In this document: piece by piece, positions 10,830 through 23,153 of the stretch
How positions within the stretch are numbered: position 1 is the first letter of the stretch
Layout: every line of letters starts with the position of its first letter
Assembly (NCBI RefSeq): GCF_016906535.1
Contig: NC_057376.1
Coordinates: forward strand, 1-64,000
Direction: 5' to 3'
DNA length: 64,000 nt
Source: Rhizoctonia solani
Taxonomy: Eukaryota > Basidiomycota > Agaricomycetes > Cantharellales > Ceratobasidiaceae
Position numbers and translations under genes: made by a program
Notes under the pieces: generated by a model
The model's input: the letters and a program-made list of their open reading frames with translations, nothing else
Databases searched by the model: none
Told to the model about the DNA's origin: nothing

Positions 10830-13777
10830 ATGAGGTTTATCGTTGCCTGTGCTGCGGCAGCTCAGCTCGTCTCTGCTGCCGTCGACATCAAGTCGGTCAA
10901 GCATAAATCGACTGCCCCTATTGTTCCTAATGTAGGTGGACCCTGGCTTTTTGACGGTGATGGATCACTGACGATCACGTGATCTATGTAGACCTACATC
11001 GTTGAGATTGCCTCCGGCAACCATCTCAAACGTGGCTTTGCGTCCCCTCACGAAGAGCTCTACCATGACCTCAAACGCCGCGATGCCAAATGGGAGGTAA
11101 CTAAGGAGTACAGCGATGAACTCCTCACCGGTGCTGCTGTCAAGGTCGGAAGCGATGCCGATCTCCTCAAACTTGCCGAGGCCAGCGGTGTGCAGTCGAT
11201 CACCCCGGTTTATCTGCATGCTCCTCCCAAGCCTGTTTTTCAGCAGGTCATGAAGGACACCACAGACGCAACAGCGCCAAAGGATGTCTTTTCAACCCAT
11301 GTTATGACCGGAGTTGACAAGCTCCACAATGAGGGCTACTATGGCAAGGGCATCAAAATCGGTATTATCGATAGTGGTGTCGACTACAACCACCCCGCTC
11401 TTGGTGGAAAGTTTGGACCCGGTAACAAAATTATTGGTGGATACGACTTTGTTGGCGATGACTACACTGGTCGTCCCGGAACTCCTCCACCCGCTCCTGA
11501 CAATGATGTAAGTTGGAACCGACTCATCGAAAACTAATGCATTAACAATTATTTACAGCCCCACGATAATTGCAACGGACATGGCACTCACGTCGCCGGT
11601 ATCATCGGTGCCAACCCCAACAACATTTGGAACATATCCGGTGTCGCTTACGAGTCCGAGATCAATGCTTACCGCGTCTTTGGCTGCGATGGCTCCGTCC
11701 CCGATGATATTCTAATCGATTCGCTGCTTCGGGCCTATAAAGACGGCAACGATATCATTACGCTGTCTCTCGGTGGCCCCGATGGATGGACCGAGGCCGT
11801 TTCTGGCGTTGTTGCTAGCCGAATCGCTGACAAGGGCAGAATTGTTACTATTGCCGCTGGCAACGATGGCCAGTACGGCTCTTGGTACGCATCTGGCCCC
11901 GCCACCGGTCTCAGTGTTATTTCAATCGGTTCTGTCGACAAGTAAGTCGATACATTTCTTCCTCGTGTCCTCTCCCTAATTACCTTCGTTAGCACTGCCG
12001 TCAACCTCCAAAATGCAACCGTCTCCAATGGACGCACTATCCCTTACCAATCGCTCGAAAAGCTTGCCATCCCAGACGGTCTCCCAATCTACGCTACGTC
12101 TCAGGACCCTGCCATTGTCGACGATGCTTGCAATCCTCTCCCTGCCAGTACCCCCGACCTCTCCAACTATGTTGTCTTGATTCGCCGTGGTACTTGCACC
12201 TTTATTCAGAAGTTGACCAACGCAGCTGCAAAGGGCGGCAAATACTTTTTGATCTACGACAACAGAGACCAATCCCTAGGTGCAATTTCTACTGGCGAAT
12301 ATCCAGGAGCTCTCATCACCCAGGCGGATGGCCTTTTCCTGCTCAAGGAGGCTATTCCCAAGAAGTACACTATCGCGTTCCCCAACTCTCCATACACCGC
12401 TTCGAATCCTAGCGGTGGTCTCATGTCCTCATTCAGCACTTACGGTCCATCTCATGACATGTATCTTAAGCCTGCCTTCTCAGCTCCTGGAGGTGCTATC
12501 CTCTCGACCTACCCCATCGCCCTTGGCTCTTGGGAAATCGCCTCAGGTACTTCTATGGCCACTCCCTTTGCCGCCGGTTCTGCTGCTCTCCTCTTGCAAA
12601 TCAAGGGCAAGACTGCTGCCACTGCCAAAGCCGCCCGTGCGATCTTCCAGAACACCGCTATCCCCGTCAAGCAGACCATTGCAAACACCTCTTTGGTCGA
12701 GACCGCCTCCCACCAAGGTGCTGGCCTTCTCAATGTCTATGACGCAATCAAGAACACTGGCAGCTTGACCCCCTCGGAGCTTTTGTTAAACGACACAGCC
12801 TACTTTAAGGGAGTCCACACACTCTTGGTCAAGAACGGCGGCAAGAAGTCAGTCACGTACACTCTGACCCACGTCCCTGCTGGCACTGCCAACACTATTA
12901 ATGGGATTGAGGCTAATCGTAAGTCGTATTTTTCTGCTCCAAACTGGTTGCTAAAGATCTCGTGTTAGTTGGACCTGTATCCCTTGTCAACAGCGCCGCA
13001 TCTGTTGCTATCGTCCCCAACAAGGTCACTGTCCCTGCTGGCTGGTCGCTTCCTGTCGTTGTTTCGATCAAGCCTCCCACCGGTCTCGATGCAACCAACT
13101 TCCCTGTTTATTCTGGCTACATTAAGGCTACTGGATCTGATAACACAACCCTTCAGTCGACCTACATTGGCGTCGCCGCCAAGCTCAAGGATGCCAAGGT
13201 CCTCGACAACACTGATGCTTACTTTGGTGTCAAAATTCCAGTTTTAACCGACAGCCAGGGCGAACCAGTTCCACCCACCGGTTCCGCGACGTACACCATG
13301 AAGGGCAACGACACGCCTTTGGTCATCTACCGTCTGGTCCAAGGAACACCTCTCCTACGTGTCGACCTAATCGATTCCAAGACCAACGTCACCACCAACC
13401 AGCGCCGCTCAGAAATCGAAGTCGGATTGGGCGAACGTTCCGAGGCTCCAGCTGGCCCTTACTCCACCTTATCCAAGCGCTCCATCCGGGACTGGCTCTT
13501 CCCTAACAAGGGTCAGACCTCGGGCGGAACCTTTGCTGCCGTCAAGACGCTTGGAGTTCTCTTCCAGGAAGATTACCTTCCTCGTAATAGCGCCGCTGCC
13601 ACTGCCGACGCCAATGGTTACACCAGTCTCCAAGTCACTGCGTTTGCTAACGGCACTACTATTCCCGACGGCAGCTACAAGATCTTGGTTCGTGCGCTGA
13701 AGATTACCGGCAACCCGAAGAAAGAGGAGGACTACGAGGTTTGGACCAGCTCTACAGTTGTGGTCAAGCGCGCTTGA
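10830..13777 (+). CDS. Secreted subtilisin-like serine protease (S8, Vpr/C5a-peptidase type)
   Basis: Five exons: 10830-10931, 10992-11507, 11559-11941, 11993-12918, 12969-13777, giving 911 aa. Introns are 60, 51, 51 and 50 nt with GT-AG ends, and all phases close. Signal peptide at residues 1-17, then an inhibitor-I9-like propeptide (TYIVEI... to about residue 110). The catalytic triad is visible: Asp161 in IGIIDSGVDY, His214 in NGHGTHVAG, Ser521 in SGTSMATPFA. A protease-associated insert sits between His and Ser (around RRGTCTF, residue 400), and a long Fn3-like C-terminal region follows. The family hydrolyses peptide bonds outside the cell; a role in host-protein digestion is inferred. 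A perfect palindrome GATCACGTGATC lies inside intron 1. Confidence 0.95.
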
Positions 13778-14612
13778 AGCACAGAGGAATGCACATTAAT
13801 ATTATTGCTTAAGGAAATTTGTGGACACGGTATTACACTCTGAATACAATCTTTAAATTTGCTTTTTACACGGTTTCTTGATGAGAATGTTTCGCATGAG
13901 AAGATATATCTCACGCGAGAAGGACAGGCTAATTTAGCTTCTTGAGTTTGCATATTTGCCCACAGACAGGGACATGAATCAGCACTTGGCTCAATTGATG
14001 ACTTTGAACAGAGTAACAGTCGCTACACTTAGAAGTGTAACAGGATCCTAACTGTGCTGCAATAACAATACACACTCTAGTGAGTCATCGTCGTCACTCG
14101 CTACTTTAGCGACTACATCTCTATTGTCAAATAATCAGTATTTAGTACTAGCACCGGTGCCCGTGGGCTTACTCACAGGTGCAAACATATATTAATTATA
14201 GTAAATTGGCATGTGAATTCGAAATCAATTACTCAAAGGCCCTGCATTCTAATTGAACTCGGAGCCGTGAGCACAAAATATCAACTATGTACGCTCGTGG
14301 CGGTACAATATTAATATCATACACTCTAAAGTCGCAAAACGCCTGCAACCAGTCTGCGGGGTGCAGTTGCTCAGCAGAAAAGGTGTAGTTATGTTATATA
14401 CAAGTACCATAAGAGGGATGTACGAGAGGCTGTAAGGGCGGGGACTCCAAAAGCCCACAGGTCTCGTATATATACTCAATATCCCATAGCCCGAAGCAAT
14501 GGATTTATTCAAAGCTTGTAGCCTATATTATGTGTTTTAACGCAAAGGTCAACCAATGCAGACCGTAATTTTCCAGAGCCTGCGCTACTAATATACAAAG
14601 ATAATTCCAGTA
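13778..14612. other. Intergenic, convergent gene ends
   Basis: AT-rich spacer between the stops of the protease and the peptide transporter. No coding signal seen. Confidence 0.6.
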
Positions 14613-17088
14613 CTAAGTTTGGGGGTTGGATGGTTTCTCGATATCGCCGCCTTTCGTTATTCGACCACCCCCAGGAACCTGACGCCCGATCTCGTTTTGT
14701 TCTTCCTCGGTTGCATCCATGTGGCGGAAACATATCCAGAAAGCCACACCAGCAATAAACTAAAAAGGGAATGAGATTTTATTACCATTAGGCTTGATCA
14801 ACTCACAGCTGCGATCCCACTTCCGGCGTACTAGCCCAAAGGCCATGAGAATATAACGGGGATTAACATCATTGAGGCACTCACGTTCCAGACCAAATAA
14901 GGATCTGTGCTGACTGGAAGCAATGCCCAAGACAATGCATTGCCGACACCCTGAGTCAGCAAGAAGGCAGCCATTACAATGCTTTTCATTCGCAGAGGCG
15001 CCTTGTTGTAGGCATACTCCAGGCCAGTGATGCTGGCGAAGCTGAGTCATGCTAATCAGGCAGAGCTTATAATTAGTAACATGCACAAGGTACTCACATT
15101 TCTGAACAAGAGATCAGCACATAAGCTGGAGTTTGAATCCAGACGTTCAAAGAGCTGCGTGTCTCGCAATCGGTGACGAACCGACCACAAGGATTTGTTT
15201 TGTAAATTCCATTCTGAAGAGCCGAAGCATAAACCATCGCCATCGCAGCAAACATAAACCCTAAGGTGATGCGTTGAATAGGCCTTACTATACAACCGAT
15301 GCGCCGGAGACCCGGGTACCTGTGAGGCTTTTAGAATTCATCTGAAAGGATAATACGTAAAAGTCTTACACAATTCGGTCCATTAGTGGAATAAGAATAA
15401 TAATCGCAATGGCATTGATATTCTGCAATAGATCATTGGGCACACCGTGCGTGGTCATGACCCCTGCCTGAGACACAATGTTGTTTGTCATTTGGTTATC
15501 TAAGCGTAGTTCAGCTCTAATTCAAGGGGGGGGGGCTGAAAAACACGCATACATGGAACCCAGAATCTTCCGAGTCGATTAGCCAAAGCATGGGATAAGA
15601 TAGAAACACTTACAGTGGATAAAATACGAATATCTTAACAGCATGCATTGTTCGTCGCATCTCGTCAACGAATGTCTAACCCTTAAGATAAGCCGGGAAA
15701 ACCGAGATGAGCTAGTTTTATTCATCGCACTTACATCATCCCATGTAGGAGTAAATTCACCGGTTACGTTAGAGTTACCATGGGCCTGAGCAGCATGACC
15801 TGGTCTGGCTCTGTCCCATTTGGATGGATCACGCATCCTACGGAAGGTCTCGGAGGGGTTGAGGCTCCATACCCCCTTATAAACCCGGCGAATGACTCGA
15901 AAAGCCTCGATGTGGATAGATCCGCGAGGTGGGTATTGGACATACTTGTGTCTCCCAACCCATAGGACAATAGGAACAAGCACGTAGACGATAGTAGGCT
16001 GCAGACAGAATGTCAGGCTGAGTGACTAGTACAATTGATCAATGATTGAAATTCCCATACAATGAGGTAGGCCAACCAGAATCCGCTATGAAGCTCCGTT
16101 TCTGTGGTGGCGATAGAGCCCAGCGAACCAATATTAATCATCTATTTTGATTATCAATGTTTATCCTATCGTGAGCGACAAATACGCACCAAATAAAAGT
16201 ACATAAATACTCGTTGGATGGTCAAGTTTGGATCGACGATCACACGCTCGCCATTTTTCATAACTCTGATATGTTCACGCGAGTTAGGAATCTGCTCCGC
16301 GACCAGGGGTGATACGTTCGACTTTATGGCACCCGTCGCAAAGCCCATGATGATCAAACTTATAATCAGACCCACGTATGACCCTGTGGGGTTGTTTTGG
16401 AGGAGCGCAGGGGCAGCAGTACCAACGAGAATTACGTGCCCGACCCCTCCAACGATAGCGAAAATGAAGAGAGTTTTTAACTTGCCCCAGTACTGGGATA
16501 AGTTTGACATTAGCTATCCTAAAATTTCAGTGTAAACAAAGACTCACGGCGTCGGAAAGAATAGCCCCAAGAATGGGTGTCAAGTAGGAGAGGAAGGAAA
16601 AAAAAGTAGTCAAACCCGTCGAAGCTTGCTGTCCTTTTCCTAAGGCCCCGGGGCGGATTTCGGTTCCTTTTGGTGGAGCACCGGCTCCATTACCCCCTTC
16701 CGGAAGTGGGCGTTGACTGTAAATTAAGCTATTATATTCCTGATTTGTTTCGAGCTGCATAGACTTACATGTAATTCACGAATGGCCCTGTAGTGCCGTA
16801 ATACGAAAACCTCTCGGCAAATTCCACTACGACTACAAGCCATGCTGACATAGGAATGTGCCCTGCCACTCGACGAAGAGTACGTTTTTCCTCTTCAGTG
16901 GGTAGAACAATATCCTCATCGAAGTCGATGTGCTCTTCTACAGTTTGCATAACAGGTGAATCAAGGGATTTCTCTTTCTCGTTGGGCGACACGTTCAACT
17001 GTCGCCGGTCCATTTTGGCACCTGTGATGTCACCCTCTGTTTCTCGAAGTGCTGATGGTATTTTAGTCATTAAGTAACCCAAGACCAT
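14613..17088 (-). CDS. PTR2: Proton-coupled di/tripeptide transporter (POT/PTR2 family)
   Basis: Twelve exons on the minus strand: 17088-16769, 16716-16548, 16492-16190, 16141-16061, 15998-15735, 15675-15614, 15566-15553, 15499-15370, 15319-15098, 15041-14885, 14830-14807, 14759-14613; 630 aa, every junction in phase. Start 17088 is the outermost in-frame ATG; 17070 is an alternative. Family marks: FAERFSYYG (first helix, proton-coupling region), VNYIQRPLP, WGKLKTLFIFA, GFATGAIKSNVSPL, LFWVPYNQMTNN and DRIVYPGLRRIG. It imports small peptides across the plasma membrane with protons. Exon 7 is only 14 nt and exon 11 only 24 nt. A TATATATAG box lies about 80 nt upstream of the start. The acidic/basic N-terminal ~65 residues are cytoplasmic. 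Confidence 0.95.
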
Positions 17089-17880
17089 TGATAATACTGA
17101 AATATGCACTTGCCAGCCATGATCGTAACAGCAGGGGGGTCATGAACCACGGACGAATAACACGCGCTATATATAATGTGCTACAGGTGGGGGAGTAAAG
17201 CACATAGATTTGGTGCCTCTGGTGAAGATGTATTCTCAGGTGATGAGAAAACTATGGGACCTATGCCGGATCCCTTCAGATAGGAAGTGTTGCCGAGAGA
17301 TCCACATGTACCGTCAGATGAGCCAAGCAAAATCGCTAAAGATGGATCATGAGAAGTTTGCCAAGCGTTTCGCGTTCTTCATCCAGCTGCTTACGATACA
17401 CGCCTTTGTGACGTACAGAGTTGGTGGGGTGAGTTGAAAGTAGTAGCAACGAAAAAGAGCCAAGTCAAAGATAGTTCCTTCTGCACAGATCTAGACTAGA
17501 AAGGACGAGCGAGACGCAATTTGATTTCTCCCAGAATTCGTAAGATTCTTTATCAGTTAACAGTTGCAACTGATAAAGGCATGTGGTAAATTGTGCTCTG
17601 CCTCGATGAACCAGTCAAGTTTGGTTCATACGCCGGAAAAGAATTTGTAGCCAGAGAGATAGCGGCGAGATGCCTGCGTAAATTACGAGATGACATAAAC
17701 CACAACATCTAAAACCAAATACGCGCTAGAGTAATTATCAAGTAACGAAGTCTAATAAATACAGGCATACGGTAGGCAGTCCGGGAAGTGCGAGTAGTTG
17801 AGTCGGGTCATCACGCGGATGACGTTAGGTCCAAGTCTTCGGACCCCTATAAAAACCGTTACTGTATGGTTCGCGAGCGC
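17089..17880. other. Intergenic region
   Basis: Upstream flank of the peptide transporter; TATA-like sequence near 17170. A 75-codon plus-strand open frame (17210-17437) has no domain and is not supported as a gene. Confidence 0.5.
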
Positions 17881-18074
17881 TCTACGGGGCCCCGAAAATC
17901 TCGAGAGCGCTCCGGGACTCGCTATTGTCGGCGAGCACTCCGGAGCGTTTGGTATGATGCTCGGAAGTGCTCGGAAGTGTTCGCCGAGCAACCCGGATCC
18001 GTTGGATCCTAACGAGGAGGTTCCCAAAGGCGGAGCACTCCAGAGCGCTCCAGGGTTTTTGGGGCCCCCGTAGA
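17881..18074. mobile_element. Probable MITE-like element with imperfect terminal inverted repeats
   Basis: A 194-bp GC-rich island in AT-rich sequence. Left end TCTACGGGGCCCCGAAAATC pairs imperfectly with the right end, whose reverse complement begins TCTACGGGGGCCCCAAAAAC; both are followed by GAGCGCTC-type boxes. Inner sequence repeats GCTCGGAAGTG. No coding capacity and no convincing target-site duplication was found, so the element class is uncertain. Confidence 0.5.
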
Positions 18075-21000
18075 CTGCCCACAGCTCGCGGAGCAACATA
18101 CACTGCAGGGAGGTTACTGGTAAACAAGGCCGTTTCCGTTGGTTTGCATCCGGTTTATGTCACGCAAACTGGTGCACACACGAACTCGGCACCTGTGAAT
18201 GCGGCATGAATGCCGGGCGGAGATACTGTTTATATCATGTGGTTTATTCCACGTAAGCAGACTTAGAGATGAACGTCGACACTCGCTTACGCAACGTATC
18301 CTGGGGGAAGATAGTCTGTTGTGATTGAGGCATTTGTCCGGTCTACGCGTGGGTCTTCTTTTGTCTGTGCATGTATTCATGGCGCCAAAACGCGTGAACG
18401 GTATCCTCATATGGCTATATGCAGCCAGAGGGTATACGCATATGTAGCAGCTGTTGATCAACCGTGGACCAGATAGAAATATCAATACGTATTTTTTTTT
18501 CGTATTGAAAACTTTTGATTTGCTTCTCACGCGGTTGCTGAGCAATAGAGGATGCAGGTAGTGACAGTTAATAAAATCAATTAATCACTTGCAATGGGTA
18601 TGGTATATACACAGATAACAATTAAATATCCAAATGTATAACTTACTGGCACCGTATTTTGGATATCAATGTCTGCCAAACATACTAAAAAACAATAGAG
18701 TGCATGCATGTCCTGAAATACCAAAAACTCACCCATGACTCACACCTGGGTAAGCAAAGCGTCTCAAAGCTACCTAATAGACCAATATAATATATCAACT
18801 TGGATAAATGAAGAGCAAAAAGCAATGGTGAATATGAACCTTGGATGTTTCACTTGCAATTGGATAATGCATGCAACTCTCAATCTAGTCAGTTCTGGTA
18901 ATTGCAGGTGGGGGGAGAGACAAGGAGAGAACTTGGCCGTACAAGGGCTTATATATTCAGTTTGTATCCGGCCATTGGAATATGAACTTGAGGATCACAT
19001 GTTGTGCGGACAATTGTGTATGCGTTTGTCTTTGTGAGTCTACATAAAAAAAAGGCCGTGAGATCAAAGTCACGCCATATACTGCTCTATTTTTGAAGTG
19101 TTTCTTATTATTGAGTTTGATGAGAAGACAGACAGTTGGTCCAACATGCTCACCATGCTACCCTTAGTTGCTGGCATCCTTGGATTAAAGCAATTGAATA
19201 TCTATAGCTACCCGCGCTTTGTGGGTTTGAAGTGCTAAAATGTAAAAGATATTAATATATACATATATTAAACCAAGATTGGTATGGTTATGGCCCAATG
19301 TACAAGTACTGGGTTGCAATTGATATTGTTAACCGCTTGAACTGGTCTGATCATGGCCTCAGAGCCCAGGTGCATGCGGGAATTTACCAGGCTTCTGCCA
19401 GGTAAACCCCAAGTCCTATGCTGTATCTATGCTGACATTCACCTTGTATGCGCTTTCCATATGTTGGGTGGGCGTTATTCTGTGGTATGCAGCATGCAGA
19501 CAGGGAGTACTGGCTTGAGCGTGAACGCAACAGGCATACACCATACATACACACGCTGACTAACACAAACCGCGAGTTTGGTTCACCTGACGCAGAAATT
19601 CTCTGTATACGTGTATCTGCGGATCGACCTACAAACGCCCACCCTGCAGTGATAGGGAGTTTAGTCATCACGCAATTTGATTAACTCGGATATATACAAA
19701 CGTTGTTGTGATTTCCCAGAGTAACATAGACGCCAGCTGCTGCCTAAGACTTTGTAGAGCTCGGGTTGGGTGAGCGTACGGACAACCAAGCGTATTCCCA
19801 AGCGCTCGCGAACCCCAGTGGTTTCTGTGGAAACACTTCAATGCATCAATACCCCAAAACGGATACTTTTATTGCGAATAATGATGAAGCACTAATTTTG
19901 GGGGCTTCCCTCCAGTATATGTCGGCTTTGTTTGCCACCGTATACGTACGATATAAGTATACTGGGTTTCCGCAGGAAACATAATTTCTGATGAAACGTA
20001 CTAAAAACGGTCTATGTAAATATCCGGAGAGCTTTTGACCCGGACAACTACGTAGGTCGTTTCTAGTATGATTCTGGTCGATTGTTTGAGTAGGCCGCGG
20101 AAGTCTCGAAGATACATATCACCGTGTACCCAAAAGCTACTGACAATCCAGCCCTAGGAGTTGGATGCTCAAGAATCTGCACCCTCCGTAAGGAGATATG
20201 CTCGGCCGGGGTGCAGACGTGAAACGTCCGACCCTCGGTGGGGTTCGGATCCTCGTCGTCTTCTGGGGCCGGACTCTCGCCGAGGGGGGGGGGGGTCGGA
20301 TTTTCGCTTCGGGGCTAGATTTTGTGAAAGATTGTCTGATTTCGGTGGCAACAGAGTAAGTGGAACCATCCAACTCCGTGACTGCTGTCGGAATTTGAGT
20401 AAAGGTATAAATGGCGACACTTTCGGGTGCTCCCTCCTGTCCCCTCTCCCCCGCAACCATCCCTGCTTAGCTATTCCACGCCACCTAATAAATAAGCTAA
20501 AATAATTAAGCACTTCTAACACTATATTACTCGGTATTGAGCTGATAAATTGTGTGTACGAATGTTTCAATGGATTTACAGCGCACTAATTTTGACCTTT
20601 ATTGCACGCGTGTGATCTCACACGTAGCGTGCATTTGAATTACTATCGTAAGCAGTTAACTAACTCAAAATATGCACCGCTCAGCCGACTACCACAGAGA
20701 CTAGCAGGCTCGATTGCGTCGGACCGAATGTTTCCAAGCCCCTGCACCCACCCGGGAATCACAAGTTTATCAACGCATCAGCTTCGATTACTGGTTCCCT
20801 AGAGGTATTTTTATAACTGTTTTAATTTTATGCTCTGATACATTCTCAGCGGGCGGCTCAAAAATACCAGGCTGGCATACCAATGACAAGGCGAAAGAAA
20901 GCAAGCACTAGGGTAAGTGCCGAGAATACATTGTGCCAACATTGCCAACATTTGATCGGCTATTGGATGACAAACAATTGAACGTTGGGTGTTTCATAAT

Positions 21001-21259
21001 TCTCAATCGCATTGAAACGCTTAAGTTATCGCATGATCCCGACACTACTCCCAAGTCTACGCCAAATACAGTCCTGTCCCTCAGCTTGCACGCTGATGGG
21101 GAATTTGTTATTCCAAATTAGGCCCTGCCGAGCCGCTTCCGCAAAACATGTACAACGTGAGAAGTTTCCAGGCTTTTATTACAGAAGACTAACCGAACAA
21201 ACAATGAGGCATAGGACAAATGTACATATATGCATGATAATTAAATTAAATTAAATGGT
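18075..21259. other. 3.2-kb gene-poor region
   Basis: AT-rich with scattered short open frames of no recognisable content. A GC-rich patch at about 20195-20330 with G and C runs (including 12 G around 20285) stands out but has no gene or clear repeat ends. Confidence 0.5.
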
Positions 21260-21406
21260 TTAAGCCTGTACACGCGCTGTCTGAAGGAGTTGCTCATCAC
21301 TGAGGGGTTCCTCTGTTAGAGGATCTCGACTAAGGGCGTCAACCACTCTATAAACATCAGGACGAACCCGGGCGGCCTTGTTTCGAGGCAAGTTAGACTT
21401 CGGCAT
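21260..21406 (-). CDS. Small ORF, 48 aa, possible conserved small protein or exon fragment
   Basis: ATG at 21406, TAA at 21260-21262. The product is hydrophilic: a basic N-terminus (MPKSNLPRNKAARVRPDVYR) followed by an acidic/Leu stretch (VVDALSRDPL, EEPLSDEQLLQ). GC content and codon use are clearly richer than the surrounding AT-rich sequence, which is why I list it despite its size. I do not recognise it. It could be a genuine small protein, or a terminal exon left by a lost or transposed gene. Confidence 0.4.
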   Translation of the reverse strand: MPKSNLPRNKAARVRPDVYRVVDALSRDPLTEEPLSDEQLLQTARVQA

Positions 21407-23153
21407 GAGGTGTGGGGGGATATTAGAGGCTTTCAAAAGAATTATTTATTCATTAAAACTAGGCAGAGTAGTTATGTACAATAATTGGCCGAAATTTCTA
21501 GTATAAATGACTAAGTGGCTATGCCGTGGCGACTGTGGCGGTGTAGCTTAGTGAGCACGATTGCGAAGCGGGTGGCGGGGTTAGTCAGCTAATAAGCGAC
21601 CGGTGTTTCCGGCGTTATTGCAAGCTGAGGGACACGACTGTATTGCTTGAAGTGAAGTGATTTCCAATGATTAACTGGAACCATGCATATATGCGGGAAT
21701 CCCGGGAGAGAAGCAAGGATACTATATAGTGGCGAGCCAATCTGAGTGGATCACTCAGCTCCTGAATTTGATCCAAATCTGCGCGGAACTAGTTACCCGT
21801 TATAAGAACAGACAGCGGTTGAGTAGCACAGTGTTGGGCCTTCATGTCACGAACGGGTGTGCATGACTGGGTCCTCATCCTGTTGCGCTTATTTTTGACG
21901 ACGAATTTATTACCTTGTGCACCGTGCTCGATGCAAATATTCATGATCAATCATGATTATGACAAAAAACCTAAGGTAAAAAGAAACATACTTTTAGTAA
22001 ACAGGAGAAGAAAGGCACTACAGCTAGATAAAGAGCTAATTATAAGGTTAATTCTGGTATCGTTAAAGTCCAGTGAATGACCCTCTCCCCAGCCGTTACC
22101 ATCACCACATGTACAGGTGCATAGCCTGCGCATCTGCTGGTACGAGGCATGGTTCAAAAATCGATGTGAAAGGTTTCTTTTTACGGTGTTACCTTCCCCG
22201 GGCCCTGGTAGCAGCCAAGAGTGGTTGCGAGCGGCGGGGCGGTTATACACCAACGCCTACAGAAACTGAGCTGCAACCTGGTTCAAACTCCGGCTAAGAC
22301 TGACCTGTAACTAGAAATAGATTTCCCCACGCTGGTTCCTCCAATAAATAAGTAACTAAACAGATAGGAACATAAGCTTTACAATAGTTAAATGTTATCA
22401 TGGTACGTATTGAGGTAGTACAGGGAGTATAGAAATATCATGTACTTACTAGAGACTTCTAGTATATCTGTTGACTGTAATCGAGGTACTAAGTCGTAAG
22501 AAATCAAGTCATACGATATATGCGCAGTCCTCATAGAATGACTCGACGGAAATAGTGAGGGTATAAAAGGGGACTTGTTCGAGCCCAGTATCTTCATCTT
22601 CTCTTATACTAATTACTATCACTCTCTTTTATAGTGTATCTACAATTGTTATAATATCAATACATATATATATTATACATTTATTTCTACAGGGAGTGGA
22701 TTCAGCTCGAGGGTCGAAGAAGCTAAGGATGCGAACAGAGATTTATTCCCAGACGTCAAATTAGATTTGACAGCCAAGAACTAAATATAGTCGCAACTGA
22801 GCTACTCAAATTCGCTGATCATTTAATAACTATGCCATAACACTTACTCCCCCGTCTTTAATTGGTGTCTTGGCATCACCAAAAGCACTGTTCGATAATT
22901 CCACTGGGCTACTTTTACCCCATAGGACGAGATCATTCGGATAAAGTTTAAGACTCACATTTCAATTCCCGTATCATCAATTTAATCATATTTCTATCGC
23001 AAGGGGTATAAGAGCGAACTGGCTGGAGCATACCAGCCCAACCTTATCAATCTGAGCCTTTCTGCTCTCGTCTCTCCTTCATTTGACTCACACTCTGTAT
23101 TAGATTTCAGATATACATCAATATAGCCAACTCGACTACTTTCTCCATTGAGA
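21407..23153. other. Gene-poor region
   Basis: AT-rich. A TATAAAA at about 22562 and pyrimidine-rich stretches at 22600-22640 and 23040-23150 look promoter-like, but only the second is followed by a plausible start (23154). Confidence 0.45.

Noticed and set aside
18735..19037. 100-codon frame
   Set aside because: AT-driven, no domain, no homologous feel, no flanking gene signals.
20169..20570. Overlapping frames in a GC-rich patch
   Set aside because: Low complexity with runs of G; both strands open, which suggests composition rather than coding.
22230..22300. tRNA-like GGTTCAAACTCC
   Set aside because: No matching acceptor, D or anticodon arms at the right spacing.
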